In this document: piece by piece, positions 9,211-19,336 of the stretch
How positions within the stretch are numbered: position 1 is the first letter of the stretch
How the letters are laid out: each line of letters opens with the position of its first letter
From: Lachnospiraceae bacterium MD329
GTDB taxonomy: Bacteria; Bacillota; Clostridia; UBA1381
Assembly: GCA_010206265.1 (NCBI GenBank)
Contig: VIQV01000008.1
Coordinates: forward strand, 34,964-98,963
Length of the DNA: 64,000 nucleotides
Reading direction: 5' to 3'
Position numbers and translations under genes: made by a program
The notes under the pieces: generated by a model
What the model was told of the DNA's origin: nothing
Databases searched by the model: none
Seen by the model: the letters and a program-made list of their open reading frames with translations, nothing else

Positions 9211-10115
9211 TATTCGTCCTCCCCGATATATTCAATTTCCGGCTGTTTTTCTTTCATATCCCTGAGTATTGAACGCTCAATTACACGCGCCGCATAAAAC
9301 TCCGCAGGATAACGAGTTATGCACAAACCGACAATAAACATTACAAGCGTTGCCGCAAGCGGATTTAAGATTGTAAACAAGCCGTAAATAATCACTGCCC
9401 CAATTACAAGTAAAAGCACATTCATCGGCAGTTTCGCAATTGTTATTATAAGCGCATTTTTATAAATAGCCCATATACTTGAATCAAACGTAACCATAAG
9501 CTGATATATATACGGGTGCATCATTGTGTAAACAACCGATATCAGTACAATAATGTAAGAAAGCGCAAGCCACAATGTACTTGATGTATTCAGATATAAT
9601 GTATAATAAAAATGTACCGCATTTACAGCAAATATAAGTATAATTGCGTCAAACAGTACAACCAGCATTCCCTGTTTAAAATTCTGTTTAAACTTGTCCG
9701 CGCCGTCGCTTAACACCCACGCGTGTTCACCGCGTGTAAAACAGCGGTTTATATAGGCATAAGCCGCAGACGAAGGACCTGAACCCCATAGCGTAAATAT
9801 TCCAACCGCAAATACAAGCTGTAACAACAGCATTATACTGCCCTGCATTTCCTCTGCGCTAATTCCCGATTCTACCGCGCTGATACTTTCCGCAATACTT
9901 CCAACTATACCTGTACTTCCTATTACAATTCCGCCGAACAAATATAAAAACGCAATCCAAATTATACTTGTAACCGCGTAAAGACAGTTTGCGCCGATTA
10001 GTTTTGAAATCTTATGAATAAGTATGTCTATAAACAGAAAAAAACCTTTCTTTTTAGGAGCATTTTTATCAATGCCCTTTCCTTCTTTGAGATAGCCTCC
10101 GCCGAATATTCCCAT
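9210..10115 (-). CDS. DUF624/YesL-like membrane protein
   Basis: 301-aa protein with about six hydrophobic segments. The pattern of paired helices separated by a basic, aromatic loop ([25 protein letters not shown]) resembles DUF624 (YesL-like) membrane proteins, which often sit near ABC sugar importers. Here the neighbour is mnmG instead, coupled by TAATG. The N-terminal ~35 residues are soluble and Lys/Gly-rich. The function is unknown; it may simply supply read-through transcription to mnmG. Confidence 0.6.
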   Translation of the reverse strand: MGIFGGGYLKEGKGIDKNAPKKKGFFLFIDILIHKISKLIGANCLYAVTSIIWIAFLYLFGGIVIGSTGIVGSIAESISAVESGISAEEMQGSIMLLLQLVFAVGIFTLWGSGPSSAAYAYINRCFTRGEHAWVLSDGADKFKQNFKQGMLVVLFDAIILIFAVNAVHFYYTLYLNTSSTLWLALSYIIVLISVVYTMMHPYIYQLMVTFDSSIWAIYKNALIITIAKLPMNVLLLVIGAVIIYGLFTILNPLAATLVMFIVGLCITRYPAEFYAARVIERSILRDMKEKQPEIEYIGEDE

Positions 10116-10264
10116 AGTAAGTTTCTCCTTTGATAATTGATAATATATATTGTAACATAATTCTTTTTGTGTTACAATAGAGAATATTCATAATTAGGAG
10201 AAAAGGTTGAAACAAAAATCAAATAAAGAAAAATATAATACAGAATAAAAAGGCATGGCAAACA

Positions 10265-10282
10265 GACCATCGTTAAATGGTC
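10265..10282. repeat. Hairpin at the 3' end of the IS110 element
   Basis: GACCAT/ATGGTC 6-bp perfect stem with a 6-nt loop, 20 bp past the transposase stop. The octamer AATGGTCA, which includes its right arm, recurs at 10297-10304 and again at 11844-11851 on the other side of the element. Confidence 0.5.
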
Positions 10283-10301
10283 AAAAAGATTTGCATAATG
10301 G

Positions 10302-11543
10302 TCAGACTGGTGAGGGTGTCACAATATATCCTTGACGCTGCAAAATGTAAACAGCTTCGTCAACAGTGACTGTTCTCTGTACCGGCGGCTTGTCTGCCTG
10401 ACGGTAGAGGTCGGCATTGTACGGTTCGTTCTTTTTAAGAATATTGTAAATTGCCGTTAAGAGCATTCTTGCGATGGCAATAATAGCTTTCTTATGACCT
10501 CTGCGTTTCTTAATAGAAAGATAACGATTCCGTATTTCGGGATTGCTTTTCTTGCGAATTGCGTTAAGAGCACACTGAACAAGCAATGGTTTTATGTATG
10601 CACCTGCGCGACTGATTCTGGTAGTTTTCTTCTTTCCGGCACTTTCATTGTTTTGCGGAGTAAGACCAGCCCATGAGCATAAATGCTTTGAGGTTGGGAA
10701 CACGGACATATCAACACCGATTTCTGAGATTACAGTGATAGCAGAAAAGGTTTTGATACCCGGCACCGTCAAAACAAGATTTAATTTCGGAAGATATTTC
10801 TCACTTACAGAAAGAATGATAGACTCTAAATTCAGCTTGCAGAGTTCAAGGCTATCCATATGAGTATGTATAATACGCATCTTTTCGGCTTGTTCTGCGC
10901 ATATACAACCGTCGATGGCAGACAGAACTTCCTCGTCAGATGCTTTCATGCCCTTTGTACGAAATCCGGAAACATCGTTCAGTTTTTCAGAGGGATTAGA
11001 AAGCAAGTGATTTATGATATTTGTAGAAGCCTTACCGAAAACATCGGAGAATACATCATCTAATTTTAGATTGGAAACAGTAAGACAATTCTGCATACGG
11101 TTTTTCTCACCTATCATGAAATTTGTCAGCTTAAAATGATAGCGCATTAAATCTCGGAGCTGGCGAATATCAACGGGAGGCATAAAGCTGCCGGAAACAA
11201 GGTCATGCTTAAAGATGTCAGCAATCCATTTAGCGTCCTTTTTATCGGTTTTCTTACCCTTGATAGATTTAACATACTTAGGGTGGGCAAGAACAATATT
11301 ACAGGAGTTTTCAAGGATATTGTAGATTGGAATCCAATATTTACCGGTAGATTCCATACAGACATCTTTACAGTTGTTTTCGGCAAGCCACCTGGCACAG
11401 AAACGCAAATCATTGGTAAAAGTTGAGAAACGTTTGCTTTTGTAGGTAGTAACGCCTTTATCGTTGGTTGAGGCAATACAAGCTACAATAAACGATTTGT
11501 GGACATCCATGCCGCAGCAAATAGGATAAACGATTTTTAACAT
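10302..11543 (-). CDS. IS110-family DEDD transposase
   Basis: Catalyses seeker-type recombination of the element. The RuvC-like N-terminal domain has the four acidic residues: Asp13 (GMDVHK), Glu64 (CMESTGKYW), Asp100 and Asp103 (KKTDKKDA). The C-terminal Transposase_20 domain has the [16 protein letters not shown] helix-hairpin-helix and the [15 protein letters not shown]...RISRAG block with candidate catalytic serines 301 and 311. Length 413 aa, intact, so the element may be active. The start has AAGGAGTG 6 nt upstream. Confidence 0.94.
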   Translation of the reverse strand: MLKIVYPICCGMDVHKSFIVACIASTNDKGVTTYKSKRFSTFTNDLRFCARWLAENNCKDVCMESTGKYWIPIYNILENSCNIVLAHPKYVKSIKGKKTDKKDAKWIADIFKHDLVSGSFMPPVDIRQLRDLMRYHFKLTNFMIGEKNRMQNCLTVSNLKLDDVFSDVFGKASTNIINHLLSNPSEKLNDVSGFRTKGMKASDEEVLSAIDGCICAEQAEKMRIIHTHMDSLELCKLNLESIILSVSEKYLPKLNLVLTVPGIKTFSAITVISEIGVDMSVFPTSKHLCSWAGLTPQNNESAGKKKTTRISRAGAYIKPLLVQCALNAIRKKSNPEIRNRYLSIKKRRGHKKAIIAIARMLLTAIYNILKKNEPYNADLYRQADKPPVQRTVTVDEAVYILQRQGYIVTPSPV

Positions 11544-11589
11544 AACACACTCCTTAAAAATATATTTTTGAGGACAACAGGCAGGGACT

Positions 11590-11755
11590 GGATACTCGCT
11601 GAAAGATTGAAGTAGACTGTCTCTCCAAAGATAAGGTTACAGGGTGCAAAGCCCTACTCATTTGTGCTTGAAAGAGTATCCGGCACACATAACTATGCGG
11701 TCAGTCAAAATGACTGTTCCCACTCACCTCCACGTGCTGTGTAGTGTGCCTGTAT
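11590..11755 (-). ncRNA. Candidate IS110 bridge RNA
   Basis: The gene-free left end upstream of the transposase folds strongly on the minus strand. There is a 7-bp stem (11744-11750 with 11682-11688) enclosing a 6-bp hairpin with a 3-nt loop (11702-11716). Directly adjoining it is an 8-bp long-range stem (11674-11681 with 11590-11597) enclosing a small hairpin (11641-11655) and an open loop region. Two adjacent domains with internal loops, located 5' of the transposase, match the layout of IS110-group bridge RNAs (target loop and donor loop). Limits and loop assignments are inferred. Confidence 0.6.
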
Positions 11756-11857
11756 CTTCAAGTATCATTTTAACACAAAATTTGGAATGCTGCTCTACTG
11801 TTTTGGTTTCATAACCTTTTGTGCCTTGTAGCGCAGCGGAAAGGAATGGTCATAACT

Positions 11858-12784
11858 ATGAAAGAAGTCACTATAAACAAAAATGACGCTGACCAGCGTC
11901 TTGATAAATTCCTTACAAAATATCTTATAAACCTGCCGCAAAGTATGCTTTATAAATCGCTGCGCAAAAACTGCGTACGTGTAAACGGCAGACACGTCCG
12001 TGACGGCAGATATATGCTGCGTGAAAATGACGTTTTAACGCTTTATTTCCGCGACGAGTTTTTTTCTGCCCCGTCCGTCTTCACTCCCTCCGACGAAACA
12101 ATTGATGTCGTATATGAAGATGAAAATATAATACTTATAAATAAGCCTCACGGCGTAGTTGTACATTCAGATGATAACGGCACGTCCGACACGTTGCTTT
12201 TGCGTATGCAAAGCTACCTATATAAAAAAGGCGAATACAAACCCGACCACGAACAGAGTTTCGCACCTGCCTTCTGCAACAGGCTTGACCGTAACACCAC
12301 AGGACTAATAATAGGCGCAAAAAATGCCGCCGCACTTCGTATTATAAATGAAAAAATAAGAACGCGGGAAATAAAAAAGCTGTATATGTGCATTGCCGAA
12401 GGTGAAATGAGCGGCAGCGGCACGCTTAGCGCGCACCTTACCCGCGGTGAAAAAAAAGTGACCGTCACAAACAGCGCAACGGACACATCAAAGGCAGTAA
12501 ACCTTCATTATACAGTATTAAAAACAGAAAATAACCTGTCATTTCTGGAAATAGAACTGGGCACCGGACGTACCCACCAGATACGTGCGCAACTCGGCGC
12601 CATAGGTCATCCGCTCGCAGGTGACAAAAAATACGGCTCAAAACACGGCGGAAAAATGTTTCTGACGAGTTACAAGCTGAATTTTGCTTTCACCTCCGAC
12701 GCGGGTATTTTAAACTATCTCAAAGACAAAGAATTTCAGATTAAAACAAGCTTTTTCCACAATTCCACAGCCGAAAAATTATAA
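11858..12784 (+). CDS. RluA-family pseudouridine synthase
   Basis: Isomerises uridines in 23S rRNA (RluC/RluD-like; target not predictable). Residues 1-65 form an S4-like RNA-binding domain (RLDKFLTKYL...RVNGRHVRDG). The catalytic domain has the motif NRLDRNTTGL with the nucleophilic Asp, plus HGVVVHS and GRTHQIRAQL. AAAGGA lies 12 nt upstream of the ATG chosen; an in-frame ATG at 11846 is directly abutting it and less likely. The 3' end overlaps the convergent glycosyltransferase gene by 49 bp. The IS110 element sits just upstream and may have cut the native promoter. Confidence 0.9.
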   Translation: MKEVTINKNDADQRLDKFLTKYLINLPQSMLYKSLRKNCVRVNGRHVRDGRYMLRENDVLTLYFRDEFFSAPSVFTPSDETIDVVYEDENIILINKPHGVVVHSDDNGTSDTLLLRMQSYLYKKGEYKPDHEQSFAPAFCNRLDRNTTGLIIGAKNAAALRIINEKIRTREIKKLYMCIAEGEMSGSGTLSAHLTRGEKKVTVTNSATDTSKAVNLHYTVLKTENNLSFLEIELGTGRTHQIRAQLGAIGHPLAGDKKYGSKHGGKMFLTSYKLNFAFTSDAGILNYLKDKEFQIKTSFFHNSTAEKL

Positions 12785-13860
12785 AGTTCCTCGGCGGCAT
12801 TCGGTTTACCGAGCCTTTTAACGCTTTCTTTAATCATATCTAACCGCCACGGGCAGTTAAATACCATATTTAAAGCGTCAAGCACCGAATAATTGTTATC
12901 AACCATAATTGCCGCGCCGTTATTTACAAGAAAGCTCAGATTCCTGTCCTCCTGACCGGGGATAGGATTCATTGTTATTATCGGCAGACCTTTTGCAAGC
13001 GCCTCAGACGTTGTCAGACCGCCCGGCTTTGTTATTATAAAATCCGAGGCGTCCATCATCAAATCAATGTTATTTACAAATCCGTATGTGTACATAGGAT
13101 GTTTCCATAAATATTCTTCAATACCTGTTTTAAGCTTTTTATTGGAACCGCACACACACAGAATCTGAAACTTGTAATTGCAGTTATCCATTTCGGCAAG
13201 TGCTTTTTTTATATTACCGTAACCCATTGAACCCATCATAACAAGCACTGTCGGAAGATTTTGCAAACCAAGCTTTTTACGCGCCTCCTGTTTGTCCGAT
13301 TTTTCCGAGAACTTATTTCCAATCGGCATACCAAACGGCAGCAGCTTTTCAGAGGCTATACCCTTCTTCTGCATTTCAAACCCAATCATTTCATTAGGTA
13401 TTACATAATAATCAAGCGACGTACTTTCCCAGAATGGATGAACAGTAAAATCGGTAACAATACCTATTGTCGGACAGCTTGTTACACCGCGGTCAGAAAG
13501 AATACTCATACAAACCCCTGCATAACTATGCGTTCCTATCATTAAATCGGGTTTATAATTACGGATAAAGCGTTCAAGTCGCTTTGATACAAACCGCGAC
13601 AAAAAAGCCATAAGCGAATTATGGTCATACGGTTCGTCCTTTCGTGTCAGCTTACCGTACGCTTTTCCATACGCTTTGGGAAGATATTTGGTTGATATTA
13701 AATAACCGTCTTGAATTGATTCACCCAGACGGTGGTTTATATAGTCAAAGATGTCAAGCATTTCACATTGATGACCGTTCTTTTCAAAACATTCCATTAT
13801 AGCCTTAGCGGTGGAATGATGTCCGTAGCCCGCCTTGACGGACAATAATAATACCTTCAC
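12736..13860 (-). CDS. MGDG synthase/UgtP-like glycolipid glycosyltransferase
   Basis: GT28-type membrane-associated glycosyltransferase that adds hexose to diacylglycerol (processive diacylglycerol glucosyltransferase/MGDG synthase family), making glycolipids and teichoic-acid anchors. The N-terminal block GYGHHSTAKAI and the lipid-side region (residues 1-160) match the MGDG_synth domain. The C-terminal nucleotide-sugar fold has MGSMGYGNI and TKPGGLTTSEALAKGLP. 374 aa. GTG start with GAGGGG 8 nt upstream. It ends inside the last 49 bp of the convergent rluA-type gene. Confidence 0.88.
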   Translation of the reverse strand: MKVLLLSVKAGYGHHSTAKAIMECFEKNGHQCEMLDIFDYINHRLGESIQDGYLISTKYLPKAYGKAYGKLTRKDEPYDHNSLMAFLSRFVSKRLERFIRNYKPDLMIGTHSYAGVCMSILSDRGVTSCPTIGIVTDFTVHPFWESTSLDYYVIPNEMIGFEMQKKGIASEKLLPFGMPIGNKFSEKSDKQEARKKLGLQNLPTVLVMMGSMGYGNIKKALAEMDNCNYKFQILCVCGSNKKLKTGIEEYLWKHPMYTYGFVNNIDLMMDASDFIITKPGGLTTSEALAKGLPIITMNPIPGQEDRNLSFLVNNGAAIMVDNNYSVLDALNMVFNCPWRLDMIKESVKRLGKPNAAEELYNFSAVELWKKLVLI

Positions 13861-13970
13861 TTTTAAACCCCTCTTGTCTTTTTATGTAATAATATTTTAT
13901 CATATAATAATCAAAATTTCAACCTGTTGAATTATCAGAGAAATAAATTTAAAATAATCCAATTTTTATA

Positions 13971-13999
13971 TTGACTTTACAGTCTGAATAGTCTATAAT
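13971..13999 (+). promoter_or_regulatory. Promoter of the MATE transporter gene
   Basis: TTGACT (13971-13976), 17-nt spacer, TATAAT (13994-13999), 32 nt before the ATG. Confidence 0.75.
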
Positions 14000-14031
14000 A
14001 GCATAAATTTTAATTTTAGGGGGCGGTCAAT

Positions 14032-15369
14032 ATGGTATATGATATGACCAAAGGAAATCCGTTAAAACTTATACTTGCATTTTCTGTACCTATGCTTATA
14101 GGCAACATATTTCAGCAGGTATATAATTTTGTTGACGCGGCGGTTGTGGGAAAATTCGTCGGCGCGCAGGCTCTGGCAGCGGTTGGTTCGACGGGAACCA
14201 TTATTGCCGTTATGATTTGTCTTATGATGGGACTTACAGGCGGCGCAGGAATTATTATAGCGCAATGTTTCGGAAAACGTGATTTTAATGAAATGCGGAC
14301 GACGGTAACGGGGCTTATATATACCGTACTCGTGCTGTCAGTTGTCACCTCTGCAGCAGGTATAATGTTTTCAAGAAAAATACTTCTGCTTTTAAACACA
14401 CCTGCAAATGTCATTGACGACGCAGTTAAATATGTAAATATCATATTTATATTTACCATAGGCACCGCTATGTACAACGGTTCGAGCGCAATACTCCGAA
14501 GTCTGGGCGACAGCCGTACTCCGCTGTACGCATTGATATTGTCATCACTTTTAAACGTAGGACTGGATTTACTGTTCGTTGTTGTGTTCAGGCTTGGGGT
14601 TGCAGGAGCGGCATATGCAACAGTCATATCTCAGATTATAAGCAGTATATACTGCATTGTACATATTATAAGGTACCGTGAACAGCTTAACCTTGAAGGT
14701 ATCAGTTTTAAAACTACACGCCGCGCCATAAAGAGAATATTCCGCGCAGGCGTACCGGCGGCATTGGAGAGCTGTCTTATTTCACTCGGCACAATGAGTG
14801 TTCAAAGACTTGTAAACTCCTTCGGCTCAATCACTATGGCAGGCTATACCGCCGCAATAAAAATTGACTCTATAGCAATTGCCCCGATATGCTCAATCGG
14901 TTCGGCGCTGTCCGTATTTGCAGGACAGAATATGGGCGCAGGCAATATTGACAGAATTAAAAAGGGTATGTATCAGACGCTTGTATCGCTTATCGGAATA
15001 TGTGTTGCGCTTGCAGTGCTTATAGTTCTGTTCCGCCGTCAAATGCTCGGTTTGTTCCTTGATAGCGATAACGCCTCGCTTGCTATTGATATCGGCGCAA
15101 AGTATCTTACAATAGTATGTGTGGCATATATAGTGGCGGCGGTTATGCGTACATACCTTAACGTACTGCGCGGCGCAGGTGATGTGAATACCTCCGCAAT
15201 TGCAGGCGTTACAGAATTAATGGGCAGAATTATATTCGCATATATTCTTGTCGGACCATTAGGTTCAACAGGTATATGGATTGCAACCCCTCTTGCGTGG
15301 GCAATGGGCGCGGCTGTACCGCTTATACGCTATTATTCAGGCAAATGGAAAACAAAAACATTGGTATAA
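14032..15369 (+). CDS. MATE-family efflux transporter
   Basis: Na+/H+-coupled exporter of the multidrug and toxic compound extrusion family. 445 aa, twelve hydrophobic segments in two homologous halves; the first half has PMLIGNIFQQVYNFVDAAVVG, the classical MATE start. The clostridial DinF/NorM-like subgroup exports diverse cations and metabolites; the substrate is unknown. Single gene with its own promoter and a strong terminator. Confidence 0.92.
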   Translation: MVYDMTKGNPLKLILAFSVPMLIGNIFQQVYNFVDAAVVGKFVGAQALAAVGSTGTIIAVMICLMMGLTGGAGIIIAQCFGKRDFNEMRTTVTGLIYTVLVLSVVTSAAGIMFSRKILLLLNTPANVIDDAVKYVNIIFIFTIGTAMYNGSSAILRSLGDSRTPLYALILSSLLNVGLDLLFVVVFRLGVAGAAYATVISQIISSIYCIVHIIRYREQLNLEGISFKTTRRAIKRIFRAGVPAALESCLISLGTMSVQRLVNSFGSITMAGYTAAIKIDSIAIAPICSIGSALSVFAGQNMGAGNIDRIKKGMYQTLVSLIGICVALAVLIVLFRRQMLGLFLDSDNASLAIDIGAKYLTIVCVAYIVAAVMRTYLNVLRGAGDVNTSAIAGVTELMGRIIFAYILVGPLGSTGIWIATPLAWAMGAAVPLIRYYSGKWKTKTLV

Positions 15370-15372
15370 CAG

Positions 15373-15404
15373 AAAAGAACTGCTGTAAAAAGCAGTTCTT
15401 TTTT
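15373..15404. terminator. Bidirectional intrinsic terminator
   Basis: 12-bp stem AAAAGAACTGCT with its complement (15391-15402) and a 6-nt loop, between the ends of the MATE gene (+) and alaS (-). Confidence 0.88.
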
Positions 15405-15423
15405 AATACTTAATTGTCGGGAC

Positions 15424-18069
15424 TCAGGACAAATTTGTCTGCTGAGCTACTATTTCATCAACACGTGCAAGCGCGTCGTCAATCTTGCTTGCGTCAGCGC
15501 CGCCGCCCTGCGCCATATCAGGCTTACCGCCGCCGCGTCCGCCTGCAACAGCAGTTATTTCCTTAATAATATTTCCGCAGTGGACGCCCATTTTTACAGC
15601 GTCCTTTGACGCCATTGCCACAAACGTAATTTTACCGTCTGTCTGCGCGCCCATAACCGCAACACTGTTTTCTACTTCAGCTTTAACCTTATCAGCCATT
15701 GACTTCATTTCGTCAACACCCATACCGTCAACCTGAGCGGTCAGAAGATTAATCTCACCGATATGCTTAATGCCTGCCATAATGTTGCTTACTTTTGCAG
15801 CTGCCATCTTTTCCTTAAAACCGTCAATCTGCTTTTCAAGCTCACGGTTTCTTTCCATTGCGCTTTCAGCTTTTTTATCAATTTCACCTAACAGGTTTGT
15901 CTTTAACGCGGCCGCCGTACTTGCAATAAGCTTATCATTGCTTTCAATATATTCAAGCACTCCTTTGCCTGTAATCGCCTCAATACGTCTTACACCTGCT
16001 GCAACACCGCCTTCGGAAACGATTTTAAACAATCCGCATTGCGCCGTATTTGCAAGATGTGTACCGCCGCAAAATTCAATACTGTAATCTCCTACAGAAA
16101 CTACTCTTACCACGTCGCCGTACTTTTCACCAAACAGCGCAATCGCGCCAAGCTTTTTCGCCTCATCAATAGGCAGTTCCTGAACATTAACGTCAATACA
16201 TTCCAGTATTTTCTGATTTACTATTCTTTCTGTTTCTTTTATCTGCTCAGCTGTCATTGCCTCAAAGTGAGAAAAGTCAAAACGAAGTCTGTCCGCCTCA
16301 ACAAGCGAACCTGCCTGAGCAACGTGTGAACCGAGCACATCTCGGAGCGCCTTATCTAAAATATGAGTTGCAGTATGGTTACGGCAAACCGACATTCTGA
16401 CTGTTTTATCAACTGACATTGTAACAGCGTCACCCAATTTTACAGCCGCGGCTGACGTCTTCACCTCGTGCATATAATATCCGTCGGCAGTTTTTGTCGT
16501 ATTAACCACCGTAACGGCATTTCCGTTTACATTGATTATTCCGATGTCGCCTGTCTGTCCGCCCATTTCAGCGTAAAACGGTGTTTTATCGGTAACAATA
16601 AATCCTGATTGATTTACGTACATCATATCTGCAACGCCATTATCGGCAACAACTATGCCGACAACCTTCGCTTCTGTTTCAAGCGTGTCATATCCGACAA
16701 ACACGGTAGGTTCAGCGTTTTCAAACACGTATGTTTCGTCGCCGTCCCAGCTTGAACCGTCAGCGCGCGCGTTTCTCGCAGTGTCCTTCTGCTCCTGCAT
16801 TGCCTTGTTAAAGCCGTCAACGTCAACCTCCAAGCCCTTTTCCTGAGCCATTTCAATCGTTAAATCAAGAGGGAAACCGTAGGTATCGTGCAGTTTAAAC
16901 GCCTCGCCGCCTGTAAGACTTTTGCGATTTTCCTTTTTAGCGTTTTCAATATAGCCGTTTAAAACGACAATACCGTTATCTATAGTAGCGTCAAAACGCT
17001 CCTCCTCTTTTTTGATTATATTTTTAATATATTCACGCTTTTCCTCCAATTCGGGATAAGCGTCCTTTGAACAGTTGATAACCGTGTCGGCAACCTCAAA
17101 AAGGAACTGTCTGTCGATATTTAAAAGCTTACCGTGACGCGCGGCGCGTCTTAAAAGACGGCGCAGAACATAACCGCGTCCCTCGTTCGACGGAATAACG
17201 CCGTCGGAAACCATCATAACCGTACTTCTTATATGGTCGGCAATAACGCGGAGTGAAACGTCCTTTTTGTCGTTCTTTTTGTACTCAATACCTGCGACGC
17301 GGCAGATATGCCTGATAACGTCCTGAACAGTATCGACCTCAAACAGGTTATCCACACCCTGCATAACAACCGCAAGTCTTTCCAGTCCCATACCGGTATC
17401 AATATTCGGGTTTGGCAGAGGGTTGTAATTACCGTCCTCGTCCTTATCAAACTGCGTAAACACAAGATTCCAGACCTCCATAAAACGGTCACATTCACAG
17501 CCAACTCCGCAGGTCGGTTCACCGCAGCCGTATTCCTCGCCTCTGTCAAAGTAAATCTCACTGCACGGACCGCACGGACCTGTACCGTGCTCCCAGAAAT
17601 TATCGTCCTTGCCGAGCTTAACTATATGCGAGGGGTCAACGCCCACTTCATTTACCCATATGTCCCTTGCCTCGTCGTCGTCCTCGTAAACCGAAATCCA
17701 CAAACGTTCTTCAGGTATTTCCATAACCTTTGTAAAAAACTCCCACGCCCAAGCGGTAGCCTCGTGCTTAAAGTAATCTCCGAACGAGAAATTACCGAGC
17801 ATTTCAAAAAATGTACCGTGGCGGGCGGTTTTACCCACATTTTCAATATCTCCCGTACGGATACACTTCTGACAGGTGGTAACACGTCTTTTCGGCGCGG
17901 TTTCGGGATTCTGGAACCACGGTTTCATCGGCGCCATACCTGAATTTATCAAAAGCAGGCTGGCATCATTTTTAGGAATAAGCGGAAAGCTGCCGAGCCT
18001 TAAACAGTCCTTCGACTCGAAAAAGCTTAAAAACTTTTCGCGGATTTCATTTACACCCATTGATTTCAT
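15424..18069 (-). CDS. alaS: Alanyl-tRNA synthetase
   Basis: Charges tRNA-Ala and edits mischarged Ser/Gly. 881 aa with all domains: class II catalytic core (residues 1-250), tRNA-recognition helices, editing domain with the zinc ligands of NHTATHILD and CGGTHL, and the C-terminal DHHA1 domain ending GGRGGGKPDMAQGG. AAGGAG lies 11 nt before the ATG at 18069; a second in-frame ATG three codons on is also possible. Only 130 bp separate it from rodA, and no T-box leader can be seen there. Confidence 0.97.
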   Translation of the reverse strand: MKSMGVNEIREKFLSFFESKDCLRLGSFPLIPKNDASLLLINSGMAPMKPWFQNPETAPKRRVTTCQKCIRTGDIENVGKTARHGTFFEMLGNFSFGDYFKHEATAWAWEFFTKVMEIPEERLWISVYEDDDEARDIWVNEVGVDPSHIVKLGKDDNFWEHGTGPCGPCSEIYFDRGEEYGCGEPTCGVGCECDRFMEVWNLVFTQFDKDEDGNYNPLPNPNIDTGMGLERLAVVMQGVDNLFEVDTVQDVIRHICRVAGIEYKKNDKKDVSLRVIADHIRSTVMMVSDGVIPSNEGRGYVLRRLLRRAARHGKLLNIDRQFLFEVADTVINCSKDAYPELEEKREYIKNIIKKEEERFDATIDNGIVVLNGYIENAKKENRKSLTGGEAFKLHDTYGFPLDLTIEMAQEKGLEVDVDGFNKAMQEQKDTARNARADGSSWDGDETYVFENAEPTVFVGYDTLETEAKVVGIVVADNGVADMMYVNQSGFIVTDKTPFYAEMGGQTGDIGIINVNGNAVTVVNTTKTADGYYMHEVKTSAAAVKLGDAVTMSVDKTVRMSVCRNHTATHILDKALRDVLGSHVAQAGSLVEADRLRFDFSHFEAMTAEQIKETERIVNQKILECIDVNVQELPIDEAKKLGAIALFGEKYGDVVRVVSVGDYSIEFCGGTHLANTAQCGLFKIVSEGGVAAGVRRIEAITGKGVLEYIESNDKLIASTAAALKTNLLGEIDKKAESAMERNRELEKQIDGFKEKMAAAKVSNIMAGIKHIGEINLLTAQVDGMGVDEMKSMADKVKAEVENSVAVMGAQTDGKITFVAMASKDAVKMGVHCGNIIKEITAVAGGRGGGKPDMAQGGGADASKIDDALARVDEIVAQQTNLS

Positions 18070-18149
18070 ATCTATTATTTCTCCTTTTATTTAAATGCCA
18101 TATTTTTTATTATATAAAATTCAGCAATATATGTCAAGGGCTGAGGGCA

Positions 18150-18188
18150 CAAAATAACCGCTATCCTATCAGAAAAGACAGCGGTTAT
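18150..18188 (-). terminator. Hairpin terminator after rodA
   Basis: 9-bp perfect stem of ATAACCGCT and its complement, extended by near-pairs, followed on the minus strand by a short T-run. It separates rodA from alaS. Confidence 0.65.
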
Positions 18189-18198
18189 ACAATATTTT

Positions 18199-19332
18199 TT
18201 AATATACATCAAAAACACTCCGCGGTTTATTATGATACGCCACACTCAGCACCAGCCCCATCGCAATCATATTCACCACAAGCGACGTACCTCCATAACT
18301 TAGAAACGGCAGCGGAATTCCTGTTACGGGCATAAGTCCGATACACATACCAACGTTTTCAAAAACGTGGAACAACATCATTGCACCAACTCCGACGCAT
18401 ATATATCTGCCGAAAGCATTATCAGCTTTCTGCGCCGTTTTAAAGCATTTATAAATAAGCGCGAACATTACTCCGACGACAATAACCGCGCCTATAAATC
18501 CAAGCTCCTCGCTTATAATACTGAAAATAAAGTCGGTATGCTTTGCGGGAAGATATCCCATCTGGTTCTGGGTACCCTGCAAATAACCCTTACCCCATAG
18601 CTGTCCCGAACCTACCGCAATCTTGGACTGCATTACGTTATAGCCCTCCTTTAACGGAGCAAGGTCAGGATTTAAAAATACTTGTATACGCCACCGCTGA
18701 TGGTCCTGAAGCACATATTTATATACAAGAGGCAGCGACGCCACAAATAAAACACAAACAGGTATTATATACTTATACGAAAGCTTTGCCGCAAACATAA
18801 AGCATACGAACATAAATACAAACACAAGCGCACTTCCCACGTCAGGCTGGAGCGCTATCAGTCCGAGCAGTACGCCGATATGCAGCAAAAGTCCGAGAAT
18901 AACAAGCGGTTTGTTAATATCGTCGTGTACTTTGGAAAGATGATACGAAAACGTTATAATAAAACATATTTTCGCAAGCTCCGACGGCTGTACGCCGATA
19001 GGTCCGAAACGTATCCAGCTGTTAGCGCCCCACTCGTCGTTACCCACTCCGATAAGCAATACCAGTATCAGTATCGCGACGGCAAAAATATAAATCGGTT
19101 TCACAAGATTTTTAAACTGTTCATAGTCAAAAAAACATACCGCAAGCATTGCCGCACAGCCTATGACAAACGCGCCCGATTGTATAATCACACGTGAATT
19201 TGAATCGTCGGTACGTGTTGCGGAATATATCATTACTATTCCGAAAATAGCCAGTAACACCGTTATTATAAATAAAACCCAGTCAAATTCCATCAGTATA
19301 ACCGATTTTTTTGACACACTCTTTTTTTTCAA
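18199..19332 (-). CDS. rodA: Rod-shape peptidoglycan polymerase RodA
   Basis: SEDS-family glycosyltransferase that polymerises lipid II during cell elongation with a class B PBP. About ten membrane segments in 377 aa. Signature stretches GKGYLQGTQNQMGYLPAKHT, DFIFSIISEELGFIGA and PLPFLSYGGTSLVVNM are RodA-like rather than FtsW-like; the catalytic Asp is in DFIF. It lies four bases downstream of rho, so the two are likely co-transcribed. Confidence 0.9.
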   Translation of the reverse strand: MKKKSVSKKSVILMEFDWVLFIITVLLAIFGIVMIYSATRTDDSNSRVIIQSGAFVIGCAAMLAVCFFDYEQFKNLVKPIYIFAVAILILVLLIGVGNDEWGANSWIRFGPIGVQPSELAKICFIITFSYHLSKVHDDINKPLVILGLLLHIGVLLGLIALQPDVGSALVFVFMFVCFMFAAKLSYKYIIPVCVLFVASLPLVYKYVLQDHQRWRIQVFLNPDLAPLKEGYNVMQSKIAVGSGQLWGKGYLQGTQNQMGYLPAKHTDFIFSIISEELGFIGAVIVVGVMFALIYKCFKTAQKADNAFGRYICVGVGAMMLFHVFENVGMCIGLMPVTGIPLPFLSYGGTSLVVNMIAMGLVLSVAYHNKPRSVFDVY

Positions 19333-19336
19333 GTTA

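Larger units (their letters stand above)
10255..11790 (-). mobile_element. IS110-family insertion sequence (ends approximate)
   Basis: A DEDD transposase gene with about 230 bp of structured non-coding DNA upstream and a short hairpin-bearing tail downstream, inserted between the DUF624-like gene and the pseudouridine synthase gene. IS110 elements have no terminal inverted repeats and make little or no target duplication, so the exact ends cannot be read from one copy; the limits given are the outermost element-like structure. Confidence 0.75.

Noticed and set aside
18070..18198. T-box leader in front of alaS
   Set aside because: Only 130 bp, no AGGGUGGNACCGCG-type box; the hairpin there is the rodA terminator.
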